From contig CM060731.1 of NCBI GenBank assembly GCA_030704615.1, forward strand, positions 53,984,221-54,048,220: a DNA stretch of 64,000 nucleotides, read 5' to 3'. A program made the translations under genes and the position numbers. The notes under the pieces are model-generated. The model ran no database searches, was not told where the DNA came from, and saw only the letters and a list, made by a program, of their open reading frames with translations. Position 1 is the stretch's first letter. Every line of letters begins with the position of its first letter. Below are positions 57,720 through 64,000 of this stretch, piece by piece. The DNA comes from Takakia lepidozioides. Taxonomy: Eukaryota; Streptophyta; Takakiopsida; Takakiales; Takakiaceae.

Positions 57720-58340
57720 TGTCAGATGTCACCATGTCCCTGTGGTATAGGGCAAAGCGTTTGATGTGAAGGCAGCGTGTCTCACGTCCACATGGGGAGC
57801 GGTATCCAAAATCTTGTACTTGTGTTTATGTCGGTGGCGGCGCACCGACATGGGCACAACGAGGCCACATTGGTGCTTCCAGTTGTTGCAATTCTATCTG
57901 CTCGGGCCCACCTCCATAGATACTTCCATAGCTTCTCCTCACTCCGCCTTGTGACTTGTCCACACTACACACATCATTGACTTCATAGTAAACTTACTAA
58001 CATAATGAACAAAACAACAGAATCATAATTACAATTAAGCATAATCGACAACATAATAAAGGCACCCCCTTGAGGGACTTCGAGATACTTCGGAGGATTG
58101 TGTGAAAATGTTTGATCTGCAGGACGCTCAAGTGCAGTGTTGATCGAGGACCTCAGTGGGGGTTGGGATGCAAATGAATATCGTCGTTGGTTCTCTGAAT
58201 GCTTGCCACGCAAGTGGGTGGCAATCGAGATTGTAGTTTTGAATTCTTCCACAACAGCACGGATTGTTGGAGGAGGGAACTTGAGAGTAATAAGAGGGCA
58301 CGTCAGAGAATTCCTCGGATCTGCCCCGAGTGTTTGAGAT
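57720..58340 (+). repeat. Dispersed repeat R, copy B
   Basis: 57720-57800 and 57955-58290 are collinear with copy A at 24203-24340 and 25570-25925. The segment 57801-57918 between them is inverted relative to copy A. It contains the unoccupied target of hAT-like MITE copy 1 ('agttgttgcaattctatctg') and lacks the foldback segment. No coding sequence is recognised. Confidence 0.75.
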
Positions 58341-58354
58341 GGATGAGATGGATC

Positions 58355-59169
58355 CAACGTCCGGGGAGAACCGGCAGCCAGTTACATGCTAGCCGACTGA
58401 ATTCTAGAATTTCCGAATGAAATATGAAACCTCAGGAAATGGATCCGAGGGAAAAAATGGCCGAAGTGGAAATCAACCGGGTGCCCTACTTTTAGGAAGG
58501 ATATTTGCCTTTCCATTTCATTACAGACAGGAAATCTGCCTTAGTTGGCAAGGCCTGGACGGATTCCGGCCCTTCTTATATTACAAAAAATGGAAATGGC
58601 CGTCGAAGTCCACCACATGGCAGAAATCCAACGTGCCAGGCCGGGTTACATCCAAGGAAGGGCGTTTAGGTGAAAAAATATTGAACTCAAAGAGGGCGGG
58701 CCGCGGGCAAACCCTACTAAGTCTGGACGTTGCTCTCGCAGCCCCAGCCCCACGCCTGCTTGCACTCGCTGCCTGCTATCACAGCTCACCTGTCCACGCG
58801 GGTTCAATTCTTGGCCTCCATGTGGTTTGAAGGCATTGACAGGTCCAACTTCTATAAGGATACAATGTTCTTCACTTGTTTGAATTGCTTAAAACTGGTT
58901 GTGATTATTTATTATTATTATTATTTACTTATTGTTGTGCATTTGACACTTGTGTTGTCAACCGGTTGATATTTATAAGGGCCGGATTTATAGCTGAACA
59001 CAAAATAAATCATTAGGAATATTACCGGTTGTAAAGAAATTATCTCAGAAATTGACCGGGTATAGTTACCACTAAGGGGCAGCAACCGAGTGCCCAACCC
59101 ACTTAGCCGATTGCTGCTGGGAATGAGCGGCTACTGGCTGGTTCAACTGAAATTATTTCCCGGACGCTG
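58355..59169 (+). mobile_element. hAT-like MITE, copy 4 (815 bp)
   Basis: The ends are CAACGTCCGGGG and CCCGGACGCTG. The perfect 8-bp duplication GATGGATC lies at 58347-58354 and 59170-59177. It is nearly identical to copy 1, including 'gccaggccgggttacatcc', which copy 2 lacks. It lies about 480 bp upstream of lectin 2. Confidence 0.93.
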
Positions 59170-59540
59170 GATGGATCCCTATGTGCGCCCTCAAGTGCCC
59201 ACATTGCGCAGTAATCCGTGCGAAATCGATTGTATAGTCATTACATTCCATTGACGCATTCATCGGGGCCAGACACTGTTGGGTGAATCACCACCCTCAA
59301 TCCGTAAGTTAGTAGGCAAGGGCAACCTCGGGACGAGAATCTGCAGTATGCAAATGCCTGCTAGGAAAGCTGACAGGCCAAGTACATGAAAGGACGAGTC
59401 GTCACTCTTGAATGATGATGAGGCAGCTATGAGAATCCTAGGCTCCGCAAGCCGAATGTGACTCATCACGTGGGTCATGTGACAACATCAGTGGACGAGT
59501 ACATTTTGGTTTGGGCCGGGCCTGAAGTGATCTCCCTAGC

Positions 59541-59547
59541 TATATAT
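59541..59547 (+). promoter_or_regulatory. Probable TATA box of lectin 2
   Basis: TATATAT lies about 110 bp upstream of the first ATG at 59652, in a suitable position for a Pol II core promoter. No other candidate is closer. Confidence 0.5.
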
Positions 59548-59651
59548 TCCTGAGCACTACTTACTAGCACATTCAGTCATGCCTGTGCTCTGATTGTGGG
59601 TGTTGGCTCTACAGTGATAGAACTGTCTCTTGTGCGATCTCTTTGTCCGAC

Positions 59652-61934
59652 ATGGCTAGAGGCATTGAACAGAAGGTATGGCACATGGGTGCCTTCATGG
59701 ACTACAAGGCGTTTTTCATCGTCATGGCCTTGTGCGTACTTGGCAAATGCTGTAATGCGGTTACACTGCCATCTCTCACGGGGCTCCCCATTGGTACAGT
59801 CGTCAGCCTCGCCGATTCAGCCACAGCCAAACCCATACAGGTCCTCGAATCCACTTTTCGTTCAGCTGGGGGAAGCTACGTCTTGTCCCTGGAAGGCGGA
59901 CCTTGCAAAATAACCATAAGACACTTGTATTCGTCTCCAACCGCGTGGCTGTTGTGGGTTGCCAACTACTTCAAAGCTCCCACCGCAAGCAATCCCAAGG
60001 TAATGTGCACTCTGAAGCTTACAATGGACGGCGATCTGCAGCTGCTGCTGGGGAACACGCTGATCTGGAACAGCGGCACGACTGGGAAGGGTGTGAAGAG
60101 CATGCAGCTTTTAGATAGTGGCTTATTCCAGCTCCTTGATGCCAAACAGCAGCCCGTCTGGCAAAGTTTCGACAATCCGGAGTTCGCCCTGTTGCCCGGC
60201 CAACAGTTCAGGTATGTCAAACTCTAGAGGTCAGTGTTCAAATTATGCTTGAGAATGTCTGTAGCTTCCAGTAGAAGTCCACGCTCCGACGCTCCGACGG
60301 AGGGCAAGCTTGTTTTTCACCGTTGTCTTTGTGACGGCTAAGTGAACTCCCTCGCACATCCTTCACCCCAGCGCAAAGTGATTCAGGCCATGGTTTACCA
60401 GCGGGATCCAAGCATTTTGCACAAAATTTTACATATGATAATTGTTTCGAGCAGGTTTAAGAGATTCAAGGTGTGATACCCTGGCATATGCAATGAAGGT
60501 TCAAAGTTCACTGCATTGGAATTTTATATCATGCTTCTTTGTTTAGAACCCTACAGTACATTTGTCGAGCTAATAATTACAACCGAGTGACTGAGTTCTT
60601 GAAATTTGGGCAGTTCCGCCTCAATTGGCAATGTGACATATGGGTTGAGGGCTAAAGTCATGGATGTGTTGATCTAAAAAAGCGCAAGCTGCAACGCCGC
60701 CCCCTAAAGCCTAGCTAGCAATCCAAAGCGTGTGAGCTTGGCACCCACTCCGATCCAGACTGTTAGTTCCAGTCTGGGTTTAACCGGGTCCTTATTCTTC
60801 GTTTTAGTTTCCTCTATCTTACATAACTCTGACAAAGACTAATGCAATCGCACTTACTGGAGAGTGTTCTGTCACTGCTCAATTGATGTCGGATGTTCAG
60901 GCCAGGCATGACATTGGTGGCCCCAAGTGCTTATCCCACTGGTTATAACTTCTCTGGAAAAACTTACACCATGGAGCTTCAAGCAGGAGATCTTCGCCTC
61001 TATTCTAACTTTGGCAGCGGACCAAAGATGTATTGGAGCCTCAAACAGAAGTTATTTCCTACTGGGGACCTCAGCAATGTGGCATATGCAGGTATACTCG
61101 TACACAGCATCAAAATTGAAGCTTAAGTAAGAGTACTCTTGCATCCCATGGCGCTTTGGCAGAGGGTGGGCTCCCCCTACCTTGTTAAGTGCACGCTGAC
61201 CTCCGTGCAATGGCTACATTTGAATGCAGGCCTGAGTGAACCTAAATCCGGTAGTCGCAAAGTTAGAGAGTACAATGTTCACGTATTGCGTGATTTCATA
61301 CATGATGGTATGGCAAGTACACCTGGCCCTGACGTAAGATGGTGAAACTGTGTTCTGTGCAGGCGTTGTGAACAGCACTGGAGGCCTAGGATTGTTCAAA
61401 GCTGATGGGTCCATCGTGTACCAGCATCCAGTTCCATTTCCTGTGTCCAGTGCACCTGATACATACATCAGTTTGGACTTAGATGGCAACCTGCGGACCT
61501 GGTTCCTCTACAAAGGGGAGTTCTGGGAGTCCAACTTCCAAGTCCTCAATACAAGCTGTGACTATCCCAGGTTCTGTGGTCCTTACGGCATCTGCAGCAA
61601 CAACAGTACTTGCAGCTGCCTCGCAACATTCAAACCTGTGTCTCCGTCGGACCTTACTCAAGGCTGTGCGGCTCCAGCACGACTAATAAATTGCAATAGC
61701 ATCACTAGTTATCTCAATCTAACTGGATACGATTATGTCTATAACCAATACGCAGCACCGATCACAGCGCCATTGGCCAAATGCAAACAACTGTGTACCC
61801 AGGACTGCAAGTGCGTCGCTGCCTTTTATCATTCTGACAAAGGCTTATGCTTCCTGGTTGATGGAGAGCTGAGCACCATCCAGAAAACATTTGATGCAAC
61901 CAAGTTGGCCTTCATCAAGGTTGCTACAAAGTAA
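59652..61934 (+). CDS. Secreted bulb-type (G-type) lectin 2, no kinase
   Basis: There are three exons: 59652-60211, 60901-61091 and 61363-61934. All have GT-AG junctions and consistent phase (QQF|RPGMTLV; VAYA|GVVNSTGG), giving 440 residues. The ATG at 59652 gives a hydrophobic segment at residues 16-36 (FFIVMALCVLGKCC). An internal ATG at 59697 would give a cleaner signal peptide. The bulb-type lectin part has LTMDGDLQLLLGNTLIWNSG and PVWQSFDNPEFALLPGQ. It is followed by CGPYGICSNNSTCSC and a PAN-like end (CKQLCTQDCKCVAAFYH). There is no kinase or anchor, so an extracellular glycan-binding role is inferred. It has the same layout as lectin 1 but different intron positions. The reading frame is intact. 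Confidence 0.92.
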
Positions 61935-61939
61935 AACTC

Positions 61940-62485
61940 GTTGTGTACGTTTTCCATCGTATTAGGCTCTCCAGCCACAGCAGCCTGCTCTGCTCAGCAG
62001 TGTTCATTCACTGGCTTCGATTCCTTTGTCGACTCGTCATGTGCAGGCAAGCTTAACTTACTACTGCGTTATGGGCAGTGTGCATCATCCGAAGCCAGCC
62101 TAGATATTATTTGAAATTTTGTGCGCTATACGCTACAAGCAAAGAACAAGCTGTAAAGTTTGCAATACGGCTATAGGCTAGAGATAAAAGATAAATTCGT
62201 TTAACGTCCAGAGAGAACTGAAGTGCCCTTTGTAAACCAAAGAGCCAACTTCACGTTACCAATCCATGCAGAGTTACGAGTGGGTACGAAGTTTCTTTTC
62301 AATATAACTGATTTTCACTCATTAACAGAATATACTTGCACTATTGCAATGTTTGAGGCCAGGCCATCAGCATACTGCAACTGATATCTCCTTACAATCT
62401 GAAGAAGGAAAATTGAAAATACGCTCTACTGTCCACAACTACGCTTGTACACACGTTATTACTGATTGTTCAGCTTACCATGTCA
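61940..62485. other. Intergenic, no gene seen
   Basis: The 3' flank of lectin 2. No frames or repeats are recognised. Confidence 0.5.
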
Positions 62486-62489
62486 TCAA

Positions 62490-62570
62490 GTCAATATGGC
62501 CGAGTTGGTCTAAGGCGCCAGTTTCAGGTACTGGTCCGAAAGGGCGTGGGTTCGAATCCCACTGTTGACA
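62490..62570 (+). tRNA. tRNA-Leu (anticodon CAG)
   Basis: The cloverleaf is complete. The acceptor stem GTCAATA pairs with TGTTGAC (one G-T pair) and the discriminator is A. The D arm is GGCCGAGTTGGTCTAAGGC. The anticodon stem CCAGT/ACTGG surrounds TTCAGGT, with anticodon CAG. A long class-II variable arm (CCGAAAGGG-like) precedes the T arm GTGGGTTCGAATCCCAC. There is no intron and no encoded CCA, as expected for a eukaryotic nuclear gene. It decodes CUG. The internal A and B boxes (TGGCCGAGTTGG, GGTTCGAATCC) would direct Pol III. Confidence 0.96.
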
Positions 62571-62572
62571 TC

Positions 62573-62581
62573 CTTTTCTTT
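62573..62581 (+). terminator. Pol III T-run terminator
   Basis: CTTTTCTTT begins three bases after the tRNA end. A run of four T residues is enough to stop Pol III. Confidence 0.7.
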
Positions 62582-62910
62582 AATACACTAATTCTGAAAC
62601 CGTGGAGGAAGTAAGGAACATATCTGAAGTGCATTCTAAAGTGGCGCACGTCTGTGTCTTTCAGCTCCCACCAGTCCATCATCATCCAGGAAGACATAAG
62701 GCACTTGGCAGGAAAAATATCCTCATGGTTTTTCCATGTCAAAGCAGAGCTATGGCATTAAGTGCTAGAAATTGCACAACACATAACTTTGAGGTTCCTT
62801 GAAAGATACATCTGCACCCATGTGACTCACTCCCTTTGCTCAAAATACCCTTTTTGAATGTCGTAAACATCCATGTTAGTCAAGGCTGAATTGTCTATTA
62901 AAAACTAGGC
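62582..62910. other. Intergenic, no gene seen
   Basis: Spacer between tRNA-Leu and the stop codon of the convergent uL14m gene. It probably includes that gene's 3' untranslated region. Confidence 0.5.
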
Positions 62911-62914
62911 AAAA

Positions 62915-63290
62915 CTAAGCCACATGTTCGGCCAAGGTCAAGATTTTCACATACTTCCGCTGACGCAGCTCATGAGGAACTGGCCCGAAAATGCGGGTTC
63001 CTAGAGGCTCACCCTGCTTATTGACTAAGACAACGGCGTTCCCATCAAACTTAATCTCGCTCCCATCACTGCGCTGCCTTTGCATTGCAGTTCTCACTAT
63101 AACACAGTTGACCACCTCTCCTTTCTTCACCTTGCCCCTGGGGACAGCATCTTTCACGGAGGCTATGATAAGGTCCCCAAGCCGGCCAGTCCTGCCTCCC
63201 CGTAAAACTTGGATGCATTGGACACGTTTTGCACCCGAATTGTCTGCAACCATCAGGCTTGACCGCAATTGAATAAATGTCCGCCGTTGC
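62915..63290 (-). CDS. Mitochondrial ribosomal protein uL14m (main exon)
   Basis: The exon begins after an acceptor (ctcgtgCAG|caacgg) with [20 protein letters not shown] and runs through [49 protein letters not shown] and [20 protein letters not shown], ending AEHVA-stop. This is the whole conserved L14 fold. The QRRTFIQ start and the AMQRxRxDGSE segment match the plant mitochondrial form (HUELLENLOS type) rather than the chloroplast rpl14. uL14 sits at the subunit interface of the large subunit. The amino-terminal targeting exon is upstream (63300-64000 or beyond) and not resolved; a candidate MNLGNGICGGVLQG frame at 63670 does not splice in phase. All conserved parts are intact. Confidence 0.92.
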
Positions 63291-63299
63291 TGCACGAGT

Positions 63300-64000
63300 C
63301 CATGAATGGTACAGAGATTAGTTTCATTACTGCTCCATTCTCACCTAATGCAACGATCTCTCACTCTCTCTCTCATAAACTGCTTATTTCTTCCTTTCAC
63401 CTGGTCAAGGACTTGACTCACTGACCAGACATGGGCCACAAGACAAAAGTAGGAACAGAAACAGACGTCCTGGCACGGTCAAAGGAGAGGAGGCCGAGGA
63501 GCATACCTGGAGATGGACAGGAGGAGAGCATGATGTGACAAGATCCATACCAGGCCAGTGCATGAGCCTATTTTGCAAAGATGAAAATAGATTATGCTGC
63601 GACCTGTATGTTCCCTGTGTTGCTCCGTGCCCTGCAAAACACCGCCACATATGCCATTGCCAAGGTTCATACAGCTGTTGATATATCACTGATTAAACGT
63701 CAGTGTGGCAGTGCCTGAGATTATAGATACCAGTTAAAAGGTGAGGGACTTTTGATGCAAAGAAACCACAGCAGAGATGAGAGTAGGGTGCATAGAAGTC
63801 ATCATCTACCAAACAGAGAGAGAGGCAGATAAGACAAGAGAATACATTTTCCATCTCATGAGTTGACACCCGGTTCCGATTGGGAGCATGCTGATAGCTA
63901 CTCCCTGGCCTCCAAACTTTCAGCAGAAAACTGCTTACCCTGAAAAACTGTGTCCCCAGTTTGTGCAGAGGCAATGAAGGAGAATCCCGCCACAGGCTTT
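63300..64000 (-). other. Upstream part of uL14m gene, exon limits unresolved
   Basis: Minus-strand frames at 63670-63545 and near the right edge could hold the mitochondrial targeting exon. The edge frame reads KPVAGFSFIASAQTGDTVFQ before a donor at about 63942 (G|GTAAGC). The gene may begin outside the window. CT-rich runs (GAGAGAGAGG opposite) near 63815 and 63360 are unremarkable. Confidence 0.4.

Overview
The window looks like nuclear DNA of a land plant. The evidence is spliced genes with GT-AG introns, a bacterial-type mitochondrial ribosomal protein uL14 of the plant HUELLENLOS kind, two secreted bulb-type (G-type) lectins, a Ty3/gypsy chromovirus primed by initiator tRNA-Met, Ty1/copia, LINE, MULE and hAT-like elements, and a tRNA-derived SINE. 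I cannot name the species. The low gene density and the kinase-less bulb-type lectins suggest a seed-free plant (bryophyte or lycophyte), but this is only a guess. No database search was possible. Every assignment rests on reading translations and repeats by eye.

Layout. 1-6.9 kb is tandem-repeat and AT-rich DNA with no convincing gene. 6.9-10.3 kb is a truncated gypsy element (plus strand, one nonsense codon in gag). 10.3-16.3 kb holds a palindrome-bearing tandem array and a degraded MULE-type transposase with a SWIM zinc finger (minus strand). 16.3-23.3 kb is a complete gypsy chromovirus (minus strand) with an intact 1520-codon gag-pol, almost identical LTRs and a 5-bp target duplication; it sits in the 5' part of the MULE locus. 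23.3-37.9 kb is a mosaic: two SINEs in opposite orientation, three of four hAT-like MITEs, a first lectin gene (26.1-28.0 kb, minus), copia and MULE remnants, hairpin-rich stretches. 57.6-64 kb holds a duplicated repeat, the fourth MITE, a second lectin gene (59.65-61.9 kb, plus), tRNA-Leu(CAG) and the mitochondrial uL14 gene (minus).

The main discovery candidate is 38108-57548: a 19.4-kb segment bounded by nearly identical inverted repeats of about 340 bp that begin CTAGGGAATTCC, flanked by TCAC on both sides. Inside are (i) a decayed integrase-type DDE transposase (LWHID, RSD, RIEHFW motifs; minus strand), (ii) a large spliced gene ending in a HECT-E3-ligase-like C-lobe (plus strand), (iii) a C2H2-like zinc-finger gene, (iv) three arrays of a ~100-bp repeat, one of them inverted next to the left terminus, (v) pieces of two ordinary host genes (inositol-tetrakisphosphate kinase and aldo-keto reductase), and (vi) a later LINE insertion. 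I interpret it as a giant integrase+HECT DNA transposon that captured host exons. This copy is probably no longer autonomous because its integrase has stops and frame changes.

The likely functional single-copy genes are the two lectins (extracellular mannose-type recognition proteins by family knowledge), tRNA-Leu and mitochondrial uL14. They do not form a pathway; they are islands between transposons.
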